A DNA stretch of 5,994 nucleotides from Gammaproteobacteria bacterium (GCA_027484495.1 JAIXSW010000365.1:1-5994); one strand, 5' to 3'; shown: positions 1 to 5,993, counted from the first letter of the stretch. The notes: a model not told the origin generated them from the letters alone. Numbers and translations: made by a program.

Positions 1-41
1 AATGCAGCGATCAGTGGCGAAATGTACCGATCAATAACGAA
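1..41. repeat. Two copies of a 20-bp tandem repeat at the window edge
   Basis: Bases 1-21 and 21-41 align without gaps at a period of 20, with 16 of 21 positions identical. The conserved core is CGATCA-n-T-nn-CGAA, at 8-21 and 28-41. The repeat lies 11 bases beyond the stop of the cpxA-like gene and may continue to the left. Period-20 spacing would place two protein sites on roughly the same DNA face, so regulator binding sites for an unseen neighbouring gene are possible. That role is inference. No terminator-like hairpin with a T tract is visible in bases 1-51. Confidence 0.45.
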
Positions 42-51
42 GCGCGGGCAA

Positions 52-1458
52 CTAACTACCAGCCTGACATGGCAAGCGGATCTGCACCTGCAGGCCAGCG
101 CGGCGGCTGCCGTAGGCATGCCACAGGTTTTCTGCACTGATCTGACCGCCACAGGTCGCCACCGCCCGCAGCGCGATACTCAGCCCCAGGCCAACGCCAT
201 CGGTTTGTTTGTCGGCTCGAAAAAACGGATTAAATAACAGCGGCAGCAATTCAGGCGCCACACCGGGGCCGTTGTCAGCAATACTGATCAGTAATTCAGT
301 TGGCAACCGACAACTGCTGATCCGGATCGTCGCGCCACTGCCGGCATATTTGATGGCATTGCGCACCACATTTTCCAAGGCACGAAACAACAACTCTGCG
401 TCCGCCTGCACCCACGCCGGCGGGTTCTGTTCCAATACCAGCTGTTGTTGGCGATTGTGCGCTTCGAGCGTAGCGTCGTCACAGATTGATTCGAGTAATT
501 CATGCACCGGTACCGCGATAATCTGCGGCTGCACTTCACCGCTTTCCAGCCGGGAAAACGTCAGGATCTCGCCAACCAGCTGGTCAAGCCGCGCCGCTTC
601 GGCCTCGATTTTTTCCAGCGCCAGTTCCAGATCCGCCGGATGCTGCCGCACCAGGCCCGTCAGCAATTGCAGACGGGCCAGCGGCGAACGCAGTTCATGC
701 GAGACGTCATGCAACAGCCGGCGCTGCGATACAATGGCCTGATACACTTGCTGCGCCATTTGATTAAAACTGCGGGCTAAGGCACCGAATTCGTCGCGCC
801 GACCCGTCATATCACTGCTGAGCTGCGTTTGCCATTGCCGCTGCGGCAGTTCACTGAGCGCGACCTTTAACTGGCGCACCGGTGCGGCAAAATACCAGGC
901 CAGGCCTAAACTGGCCGCCATACTGGTGACTATCACCGCGATCAGCAGAAATAATGGATGAAACCAGAATGGTGGTCTTAGCGGTGGCTGTCCGGGTCTC
1001 GCAAGACCGGGTCTCACCTGTCCGGTGGCATCGCGTGGGCTGAACCGTTCGCTTATCGCCACAGCGCGTTGTTGCCAGAAGTTATCTTTGTCGACCAATA
1101 CCAGCTGCAGCGGCTGATCATTTGCCTGTACCGTCAGCGTTTTTGTGCGCGGACTGGCCTGAAGCTCAGCCGGCACCGGCCGTCCTAACAGATCAGTGCC
1201 CGCGGCATTCAGTACCAGCAACTGTTCACGCGCCATTGGATCATCCTGCCAGTTTTGCACCAGTGTCAGCAGCAATGGCACGCCACCGCTATCGATCAGC
1301 TGCTGGGCATTTTGCAGGAAAAAGCGACCTTGTGGACTGAACAACGCGCGGTTCTGTTCTGGCGACTGGCTGAGCTGATTCAGTGTAAACACCGCACCAA
1401 AAGCCAGAATTAACGCCAGCCAAAATGCCAGCAAAAACTTCCAGAACAGTTGTCCCAT
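52..1458 (-). CDS. cpxA: CpxA-like envelope-stress sensor histidine kinase
   Basis: Inner-membrane sensor kinase of 468 residues (E. coli CpxA has 457). It should autophosphorylate and pass phosphate to the CpxR-like regulator encoded just upstream. Visible parts: TM helix at about 8-27; a short periplasmic sensor domain at about 28-165; TM2 at about 166-190; HAMP at about 190-240; H box with phospho-acceptor His254 in DVSHELRSPL; N box at 361-371 (ENVVRNA); G1 at 395-400 (DNGPGV); F box at 408-414; G2 at 421-429 (GVGLGLSIA). The H-box region and the stretch through EAEAARLDQL follow E. coli CpxA closely. The start is ATG, 6 bases after the cpxR stop, with AAGGG upstream, so the two are translated from one transcript. 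Odd feature: a proline/arginine-rich linker at 145-164, partly encoded by a 15-bp tandem repeat. All kinase residues appear intact. Envelope stress as the signal is inferred from the family. Confidence 0.88.
   Translation of the reverse strand: MGQLFWKFLLAFWLALILAFGAVFTLNQLSQSPEQNRALFSPQGRFFLQNAQQLIDSGGVPLLLTLVQNWQDDPMAREQLLVLNAAGTDLLGRPVPAELQASPRTKTLTVQANDQPLQLVLVDKDNFWQQRAVAISERFSPRDATGQVRPGLARPGQPPLRPPFWFHPLFLLIAVIVTSMAASLGLAWYFAAPVRQLKVALSELPQRQWQTQLSSDMTGRRDEFGALARSFNQMAQQVYQAIVSQRRLLHDVSHELRSPLARLQLLTGLVRQHPADLELALEKIEAEAARLDQLVGEILTFSRLESGEVQPQIIAVPVHELLESICDDATLEAHNRQQQLVLEQNPPAWVQADAELLFRALENVVRNAIKYAGSGATIRISSCRLPTELLISIADNGPGVAPELLPLLFNPFFRADKQTDGVGLGLSIALRAVATCGGQISAENLWHAYGSRRAGLQVQIRLPCQAGS
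992..1015. repeat. 15-bp tandem repeat inside the cpxA-like gene
   Basis: The 9-mer CCGGGTCTC occurs at 992-1000 and again at 1007-1015, period 15. A degenerate third unit starts in phase at 1022 (CCGG only). The period is a multiple of three, so copy-number change would keep the frame. On the minus strand it encodes Arg-Pro-Gly repeats (R149-P-G-L-A, R154-P-G-Q-P) just outside the second membrane helix of the kinase. Confidence 0.5.
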
Positions 1459-1464
1459 GCAGAG

Positions 1465-2157
1465 CTACCCTTGTGAATTGTATTTCAGCCACTGGTAACC
1501 TTTGCCGCGGACGGCTTCGATCCAGGGCTGATTATCCGGGCGTGGGCCCAGTTTGGCGCGGATATTGGAGATATGTACATCGATACTGCGGTCATATTGC
1601 GACAGGGTTTTACCAAGCCCCTGCGCCGATAAATCCGCTTTACTGACGATGCGGCCGGCCTGACTGACCAGCAGCCACAACAGGCTGAATTCAGCACCGG
1701 TCAGCTCCAGCGCACGGCCATAGACCGACGCACTGCGGTTGGCAGGAGTCAGCAACAACGGGCCTTCATGCAATTGCAGATCCGGCTGTTGCTGCAGCTG
1801 CATCCGGCGCAGAATGGCGCGGATCCGGGCCACCAGTTCACGCGGCAGGCAGGGTTTTGGCACATAATCGTCGGCACCTAATTCCAGCCCGACGACCCGG
1901 TCAATATCATCACCGCGGGCGGTCAGCATCAGTACCGGTTTGTCACTCACCTGACGCAGACGTTTTAGCAAAGAAACGCCATCCAGCTGCGGCATCATCA
2001 CATCCAGCACCAACAGGTCATATTGCTGTGCCAGCGCCAATTGCAGGCCGGTCAGACCATCGTTGGCCACAGTGACCTGAAAACTCTCACGCTGCAGATA
2101 AGTTGCCAGCATTGCTGTCAGTGCTTTGTCATCGTCGATTAACAATAATTGCGCCAC
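1465..2157 (-). CDS. cpxR: CpxR-like response regulator (OmpR/PhoB family)
   Basis: DNA-binding response regulator of 230 residues, cytoplasmic partner of the adjacent CpxA-like kinase. Receiver domain at about 1-118, with acidic pocket D8-D9, phospho-acceptor D52 in LVLDVMMP, switch residues T79 and Y98, and K101. A winged-helix DNA-binding domain occupies about 132-228. Several blocks match E. coli CpxR almost word for word: LTARG..DRV.GLELGADDY.PKP, RELVARIRAILRR, LELTG.EF.LL, DR.ID.HISN and the C-terminal RGKGY. The frame stays open to a TTG at 2169, but I prefer GTG at 2157. It has GGTGA at a good distance, and it gives MAQLLLIDDD, which aligns with the E. coli start MNKILLVDDD. C103 replaces the Phe usual after Lys-Pro. 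The gene is followed after 6 bases by the kinase gene, so both form one operon. A CpxR-box-like site lies 76 bases upstream of the start. Unlike E. coli, no divergent cpxP is next to it. Confidence 0.9.
   Translation of the reverse strand: MAQLLLIDDDKALTAMLATYLQRESFQVTVANDGLTGLQLALAQQYDLLVLDVMMPQLDGVSLLKRLRQVSDKPVLMLTARGDDIDRVVGLELGADDYVPKPCLPRELVARIRAILRRMQLQQQPDLQLHEGPLLLTPANRSASVYGRALELTGAEFSLLWLLVSQAGRIVSKADLSAQGLGKTLSQYDRSIDVHISNIRAKLGPRPDNQPWIEAVRGKGYQWLKYNSQG
1468..1472 (-). promoter_or_regulatory. Ribosome binding site of the cpxA-like gene
   Basis: The minus strand reads AAGGG, then 9 bases, then the ATG at 1458. The site overlaps the last codons and TAG stop of the cpxR-like gene (stop at 1467-1465), which fits coupled translation of regulator and kinase. 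Confidence 0.5.
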
Positions 2158-2161
2158 ATCT

Positions 2162-2166
2162 TCACC
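2162..2166 (-). promoter_or_regulatory. Ribosome binding site deciding the cpxR start
   Basis: The minus strand reads GGTGA, then 4 bases, then GTG at 2157. GGTGA pairs with the 3' end of 16S rRNA in the extended Shine-Dalgarno register, where a short gap is normal. The alternative TTG at 2169 has no comparable purine-rich site in front of it. Confidence 0.4.
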
Positions 2167-2197
2167 CAATTTCGCAGAAAACTGCCTGCTTTGACTC

Positions 2198-2203
2198 AGT
2201 TTA
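2198..2203 (-). promoter_or_regulatory. Weak -10 candidate for the cpxR-cpxA operon
   Basis: The minus strand reads TAAACT, 4 of 6 matches to TATAAT. The region where a -35 would lie (about 2220-2226) is G+C-rich and shows no match. A transcript starting near 2191 would have a leader of about 34 bases and would place the CpxR-like box near -49. That suits an activator-dependent promoter, but this is inference from spacing only. Confidence 0.2.
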
Positions 2204-2232
2204 GCGAAAAGGGTGCCCGGCCCGGCATCAGC

Positions 2233-2247
2233 TTTACAAAACTATAC
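2233..2247 (-). promoter_or_regulatory. CpxR-box-like operator upstream of cpxR
   Basis: The minus strand reads GTATA-GTTTT-GTAAA, 9 of 10 matches to the known CpxR consensus GTAAA-N5-GTAAA. It sits between the ERIC-like element and the cpxR-like gene, as expected for the autoregulation known for CpxR. The GTATA half is the terminal sequence of the ERIC-like element (2243-2247). The GTAAA half is in the flanking DNA. A TATAGT at 2246-2241 could also be read as a -10, but no -35 is found at 16-18 bases from it. Confidence 0.4.
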
Positions 2248-2383
2248 CCTTCGTCCTTGCCGCTGCAGCTTTGTTGCCGGCGCTCCCTCTCTGGAGCGCC
2301 AGCCCGGCCATCACACAGGCTAACTGTGCTCATGGGTTTCGCTCACTTGGCGCCGCGCTGCAACGCCAATGACTTTGGGTATA
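2243..2383. mobile_element. ERIC-like palindromic repeat element (MITE-type, 141 bp)
   Basis: The ends are TATACCC (2243-2249) and GGGTATA (2377-2383). The terminal 27 bases on each side are inverted repeats with 21 of 27 matches and no gap (2243-2269 against 2357-2383). Read on the minus strand, the order of blocks recalls the enterobacterial ERIC consensus: TATACCCAAA, then GTTGCAG, a GGCG-CAAG block, GAG-GAA, and near the far end GCTGCAGC and GGGTATA. It is somewhat longer than the 127-bp ERIC. An internal perfect hairpin of 8 bp with a 6-base loop lies at 2279-2300 (GGCGCTCC/GGAGCGCC). No coding capacity. ERIC elements are non-autonomous and insert at TA; the outer TA pairs fit this. If transcribed from the upstream c-di-GMP gene it would fold into a long hairpin that could affect mRNA ends or stability. 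Confidence 0.75.
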
Positions 2384-2390
2384 AATAATG

Positions 2391-2415
2391 GTCCTTGCCG
2401 CTGCAGCTTTGGTGC
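2391..2415. repeat. Truncated second copy of the ERIC-like element end
   Basis: Bases 2391-2415 match 2253-2277 of the neighbouring element at 24 of 25 positions, in the same orientation. The copy starts with GTCCTTGCCGCTGCAG and lacks the TATACCC terminus. It begins 7 bases after the complete element. Homology stops at 2415, the last base of the stop codon of the MASE1-GGDEF-EAL gene. Confidence 0.7.
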
Positions 2416-5411
2416 TACTGCAGATGTGGCATGCCAAGGCTGTGTACCCGGCGTAGCCAGTTTTCCAGTTCTTCCGCGGGTAAAGGTTTACTCAGCAGAT
2501 AGCCCTGCACCTCATCAATGTCCATCTGCTGCAACTGATGTAGTTGGCCGGCATCTTCCACACCTTCTGCCACCACCCGCAGGCCAAGACTATGCCCGAG
2601 CACGACGACCGAATGCACGATGGCGCGGTCATCGGGATCGGTCAGCAAATCACGGACAAAAGACCTATCGATCTTTAACTTATCCAGCGGAAAGCTTTTC
2701 AGGTAGGCCAGACTGGAATAACCGGTACCAAAATCATCCAGTGCTAAAGTCACGCCAAGCGCCCGGATCTGTTGCAGCAAATGCCGGCTTTGCTCAACCT
2801 GCTCTGCCAGCACCGACTCGGTCAGTTCCAGCTCCAGCTGACTACCGGCAACACCATGTTGTGTCAGCGCTTGTTGCAGTTGTCGCAGGAAATCCGGATG
2901 CCGCAATTGGACCGTGGAAATATTCACGGCAACCCGCAAGATCACCCCTTGCGTCCGCCATCGCGCCAACTGTTTCAGCGCCTGTTGCAACACCCATTCA
3001 CCGAGTTCAACGATAAAACCGGAATGTTCTGCCAGTGGAATAAAACGCACCGGGCTGACACTCCCCAGCTGCGGATGCTGCCAGCGTAACAAGGCTTCCA
3101 CGCTGACGATTTGCCGATCTGCCAGGGTCTGTACCGGCTGATAATGCAAACTGAACTGACCGGCATATAAACCGCTGCGCATGCCATGTTCCAGTTGCAA
3201 CCGTTCGTGCAAAATCTCTGACATCTGCGGGTTGTACAAGCTATAGCGGTTACGACCGGCCGCTTTGGCCGCATATAGCGCCACATCTGCCATCCGCTGC
3301 AACTCAGCAAAACTGAGACCGTGCTGCGGAAACAACGCAATACCGATACTGCAGCTGACCTGCAGCATACGTTCTTCCACCGCAAAGGCCTCTGACATCA
3401 ACAAAATCAACTGATGCGCAGTTTGCAGCACATCATGCTCAGTCCGACAGGCACGGATCAGGAAAAATTCGTCACCGCCGGGCCGGCTCAGCAGGTCCTG
3501 TGCTGTGGTCAGCATTTTCAGCCGCTCAGCCACCATTTTCAGCAGCATATCGCCGGTGTCGTGTCCCATCGAGTCATTGATATGCTGGAAGTGGTCTAAA
3601 TCGATGTGATACACCGCCAATTGCTGTTGTTGCTGCAATGCGCCGGCCAGCAGATCGCGGGCTTTGTCCTGCAGCGCAGCGCGGTTTGGTAAGCCGGTTA
3701 ACTGATCAACAAATGCCAATTGCAGAATTTGTTGCTCATACTGGCGCTGCTGCGTCATGTCATCCACAGTGCCGATCATGCCATCAAAACTGCCATCTTT
3801 GAGCAATGGCACCAGCCAGCCGCTGAGGAACAACTGACGGCCACCGGGCGTCTGGATCGGCAGCGTTTCAAACCGCACCGGCGTCAGACCATGCATAGCG
3901 CGGTAATAAAACGGCCGGAAATGCTGCAGTGTCTGCTCCGGGAAATCAGTCAGGATTTGTTTATTTAATAAATCAGTCTCGGCCATCGACATCAGCCGGC
4001 TCAGGCCCTGGTTGACATAAATCAGCCGGTGGCGCGCATCACCAACCCAGACTCCGGTCACTACTTTACTGAGCACAGTCGCATAAAAATCTTTTAACTG
4101 ACTGACGGCCAAATCGGCCTGCTTCAGCGCACTGATATCGGTATTGCTGCCAACCATCCGGCTGGCGCGACCTTGGGCATCCCGCTCCACCACGCGGCCC
4201 TGACTCAGCACCCAGACCCAATAACCGGCTTTATGCCGCATGCGGAACTCGATTTGGTAAAACGGCGTGACCCCTTTGAGATGTTGCGTCAGCGCCAAAC
4301 GGGTTGGCACCGCATCATCGGGGTGTAACAGGTTCGTCCAGTGCTGAAACCGCCGGCCCAGCTCACCTGGCTGATAGCCCAGCATCACTTCAGCCTGACC
4401 AAAGAACTGCACTTGATCCTGCTGCAGGTCAAGTTGCCAGATGCCAAGACCTGAGCCCTGCAAAGCACTATTGACGTGATCGCGGGTCCGTTCGCCGGAC
4501 TGGTGCAAAAAGGCCAGCAAATAACTGAACAGACTGATCACCAGAATGTAGCTGCTGATACTGAACAGAGACTGCAACGGTTCCGGGTCGACAAACATGC
4601 CACGCCCCTGGACGGTACCAATTACCGCCAGACTGGTGATCAACGCCACATTGACTGACGACGCCCATAAGCCCTGCCGCAGCACTATCCAAAGCAACAC
4701 CAGCAAAGGCACAAACAACAAGGTTGGTGACCATAAATGCGCACCGGGGATCCAGAACACCAGCATTGAAGTGAGTCCGGACAGGCTTAATACGGTCCAG
4801 AACCGCCAGCCGGATAACAACCGCCACTGCCGGCGTTGAAAACACAACAACGGGATACCAAACACCAGTACACCGAAACTATCGCCAAACCACCAGGCCA
4901 GCATCGTTGAAAACCACAGAGCATCACTGACGTACCCGCTGATCCATAACTGACTGGCACCATTCACTGAGGTGATTAACGTTCCAACACCAATTGAAAA
5001 GACTAAAAACCAAATCAGATCCCGCGCGTTATCCAACTGATAGCGCAACTTTTTCACCGCAAATAGCCGCACCGCCAGTGCCGGCCCGAGCGCGTTACCA
5101 AGCCCCAGCGCAATACCGCTGGCCAGTGGCACCCCCTGATACAGCGTCAGCATAATCACACTGGCGGCGATCGAAATACTGTAGCTGTAGCCAAGACGCC
5201 AGATCACCGCGATGGTAAACCCGGTGGCGGGCCAAATCAGACTGATATGTTCATTAAAAAAAGGCACCTGTAAACCAAGCCAGCTCAGCAACAGATGAAA
5301 CAGACATACCAACACCATAGTCAGCAAACGGTGTTGATTAAACCAGGATAAGGCAGGAATAGGCGGCAACAACGGCACTGAGTGTGATCCCGGCAAGTAC
5401 TGGAGAAGCAC
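2415..5411 (-). CDS. Membrane-bound MASE1-PAS-PAS-GGDEF-EAL c-di-GMP enzyme
   Basis: Large inner-membrane protein of up to 998 residues that makes and/or degrades cyclic di-GMP. Order of domains: MASE1 sensor with about eight membrane segments (about 31-303, with IWPATGF and WWFGDSFG); PAS of the PAS_3 type (about 313-430); second PAS (about 438-558); GGDEF (about 565-725); EAL (about 735-990). GGDEF: DQLTGLPNR at 569-577, metal ligand D604, N612-D613, signature RPGGDEF at 643-649, so synthase activity is plausible. The inhibitory RxxD is TAQD (636-639), so product inhibition is probably lost. EAL: E772 of EALLR, N830, E862 of ELTES, D892-D893 in DDFGTGYSS, K913, E949 and QGYLLSKPLP, so phosphodiesterase activity is very likely. 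The start is uncertain. The GTG at 5411 directly follows an in-frame TGA and has no Shine-Dalgarno, and the promoter candidate would start transcription near it. GTG 5378 (codon 12, weak CGGGA upstream) or ATG 5318 (codon 32) may be used; all precede the first helix. The ligand is unknown. Confidence 0.93.
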   Translation of the reverse strand: MLLQYLPGSHSVPLLPPIPALSWFNQHRLLTMVLVCLFHLLLSWLGLQVPFFNEHISLIWPATGFTIAVIWRLGYSYSISIAASVIMLTLYQGVPLASGIALGLGNALGPALAVRLFAVKKLRYQLDNARDLIWFLVFSIGVGTLITSVNGASQLWISGYVSDALWFSTMLAWWFGDSFGVLVFGIPLLCFQRRQWRLLSGWRFWTVLSLSGLTSMLVFWIPGAHLWSPTLLFVPLLVLLWIVLRQGLWASSVNVALITSLAVIGTVQGRGMFVDPEPLQSLFSISSYILVISLFSYLLAFLHQSGERTRDHVNSALQGSGLGIWQLDLQQDQVQFFGQAEVMLGYQPGELGRRFQHWTNLLHPDDAVPTRLALTQHLKGVTPFYQIEFRMRHKAGYWVWVLSQGRVVERDAQGRASRMVGSNTDISALKQADLAVSQLKDFYATVLSKVVTGVWVGDARHRLIYVNQGLSRLMSMAETDLLNKQILTDFPEQTLQHFRPFYYRAMHGLTPVRFETLPIQTPGGRQLFLSGWLVPLLKDGSFDGMIGTVDDMTQQRQYEQQILQLAFVDQLTGLPNRAALQDKARDLLAGALQQQQQLAVYHIDLDHFQHINDSMGHDTGDMLLKMVAERLKMLTTAQDLLSRPGGDEFFLIRACRTEHDVLQTAHQLILLMSEAFAVEERMLQVSCSIGIALFPQHGLSFAELQRMADVALYAAKAAGRNRYSLYNPQMSEILHERLQLEHGMRSGLYAGQFSLHYQPVQTLADRQIVSVEALLRWQHPQLGSVSPVRFIPLAEHSGFIVELGEWVLQQALKQLARWRTQGVILRVAVNISTVQLRHPDFLRQLQQALTQHGVAGSQLELELTESVLAEQVEQSRHLLQQIRALGVTLALDDFGTGYSSLAYLKSFPLDKLKIDRSFVRDLLTDPDDRAIVHSVVVLGHSLGLRVVAEGVEDAGQLHQLQQMDIDEVQGYLLSKPLPAEELENWLRRVHSLGMPHLQ

Positions 5412-5413
5412 TC

Positions 5414-5441
5414 AGTATAGCGAAAAGCCTGATCGGGACAA
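5414..5441 (-). promoter_or_regulatory. Sigma70-like promoter of the GGDEF-EAL gene
   Basis: The minus strand reads TTGTCC (5441-5436), a 16-base spacer, then TATACT (5419-5414): 4 of 6 and 5 of 6 matches to consensus. The start of transcription would fall near 5406-5408, inside the first codons of the longest reading frame. The -35 lies in the right-hand arm (minus-strand sense) of the dyad at 5435-5463. Confidence 0.5.
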
Positions 5442-5463
5442 TGCTGACAATTGGCTTTGTCCC
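5435..5463. promoter_or_regulatory. Dyad GGGACAA-N15-TTGTCCC, possible operator
   Basis: Two perfect 7-base inverted arms at 5435-5441 and 5457-5463 are separated by 15 bases that include CAATTG. One arm covers the -35 of the GGDEF-EAL promoter. A dimeric regulator bound here could block RNA polymerase. As RNA it could also form a hairpin after the peroxiredoxin gene, but no T tract follows directly, so an operator seems the better reading. The binding protein is not known. Confidence 0.35.
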
Positions 5464-5474
5464 TGAATCGTCTC

Positions 5475-5503
5475 AAAAAAACCGGATCAACGTTGGCGGA
5501 TTT
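5475..5503 (-). terminator. Weak terminator candidate of the peroxiredoxin gene
   Basis: On the minus strand AAATCCG pairs with CGGTTTT (6 of 7 pairs, one T-T mismatch) around a 12-base loop, followed by the remainder of a run of seven T (5481-5475). The left arm and the loop overlap the last codons and the stop. The stem is short, so efficiency is doubtful. Confidence 0.3.
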
Positions 5504-5981
5504 GCGCCAGTAACACTTCCGCTTTACTGACTTCAAAAGTCTTCGGTACATCCAGATTCAGCAGCTGCACCACGCCGTCTTCCAGCAACATGCTGTAACG
5601 CAGCGATCGGATGCCGCCAAAATCACCACTGTCAGTCGCCATACCGATAGCCTTGGCAAATGCACCGGCGCCGTCTGCGATAAACTGCACATCACCAGCC
5701 TGTTGTTGCTGTCCCCAGGCATCCAGCACATAAGCATCATTGACCGCAGTACACAGAATACGATCAACGCCTGCCTGGAAAAACTGTTCGGCAAGGCTGA
5801 TAAAACCGGGCAAATGTGCCGCACTGCAGGTCGGCGTAAAAGCACCCGGTAAGGCAAACAGCACGACCCGTTCACCGGCAAACAGCTGTTCGGTGGTTAA
5901 AGTCACCAGACCATTTTCGGTCAGACGCTGAAAGCTGACTGCCGGTAAGGCTTGCCCAACGGCGATACGATTGTCACTCAT
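5487..5981 (-). CDS. Peroxiredoxin, Prx5 (AhpC/TSA, redoxin) family
   Basis: Cytoplasmic thiol peroxidase of 164 residues, the usual size of stand-alone bacterial Prx5 proteins. It reduces H2O2 and organic hydroperoxides. The active site is P45-GAF-T49-PT-C52, the family's PxxxTxxC with peroxidatic Cys52. Arg128 in RSLRYSMLLEDGVV is the expected second active-site residue. GVDRILCTAVND (71-82) is the typical Prx5 strand with a second Cys, C77. The C-terminal part has no Cys where human PRDX5 carries its resolving residue, so a 1-Cys mechanism with glutathione/glutaredoxin or another thiol donor is likely. There is no fused glutaredoxin domain, unlike the Haemophilus hybrid enzyme. No signal peptide. 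ATG at 5981 has GGAG 8 bases upstream. It is followed by a 75-base gap with its own signals before the GGDEF-EAL gene, so the two are probably separate units. Confidence 0.92.
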   Translation of the reverse strand: MSDNRIAVGQALPAVSFQRLTENGLVTLTTEQLFAGERVVLFALPGAFTPTCSAAHLPGFISLAEQFFQAGVDRILCTAVNDAYVLDAWGQQQQAGDVQFIADGAGAFAKAIGMATDSGDFGGIRSLRYSMLLEDGVVQLLNLDVPKTFEVSKAEVLLAQIRQR

Positions 5982-5989
5982 GTTTTTTG

Positions 5990-5993
5990 CTCC
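5990..5993 (-). promoter_or_regulatory. Shine-Dalgarno of the peroxiredoxin gene
   Basis: The minus strand reads GGAG, 8 bases (mostly A), then ATG at 5981. This is standard spacing and supports the chosen start. The promoter lies beyond the window. Confidence 0.65.

Noticed and set aside
209..742. Open reading frame of 177 codons on the plus strand
   Set aside because: It lies antisense inside the conserved kinase domain of the cpxA-like gene. The translation is Ser/Arg-rich and low in recognisable structure, as expected for a shadow frame.
2174..2185. GCAG-AAAA-CTGC small hairpin in the cpxR leader
   Set aside because: A four-base stem is expected by chance, and it does not cover the ribosome binding site.
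2241..2246. TATAGT on the minus strand as the main -10 of cpxR
   Set aside because: No -35 match at 16-18 bases upstream. The sequence is largely the element terminus and overlaps the CpxR-like box, so it is only mentioned, not called.
2279..2300. Perfect 8-bp hairpin as a Rho-independent terminator of the GGDEF-EAL gene
   Set aside because: No T run follows on the minus strand (GGCAACAAAG). It is better explained as the core of the ERIC-like palindrome.
2369..3016. Open reading frame of 215 codons on the plus strand
   Set aside because: It is antisense to the conserved EAL domain, and the Pro/Ala/Arg-rich translation has no domain signature. Its start lies in the ERIC-like element.
5491..5498. 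Palindrome-rich CAACGTTGG near the peroxiredoxin stop as an operator
   Set aside because: It lies in the last codons and the stop context, and is short enough to be chance.
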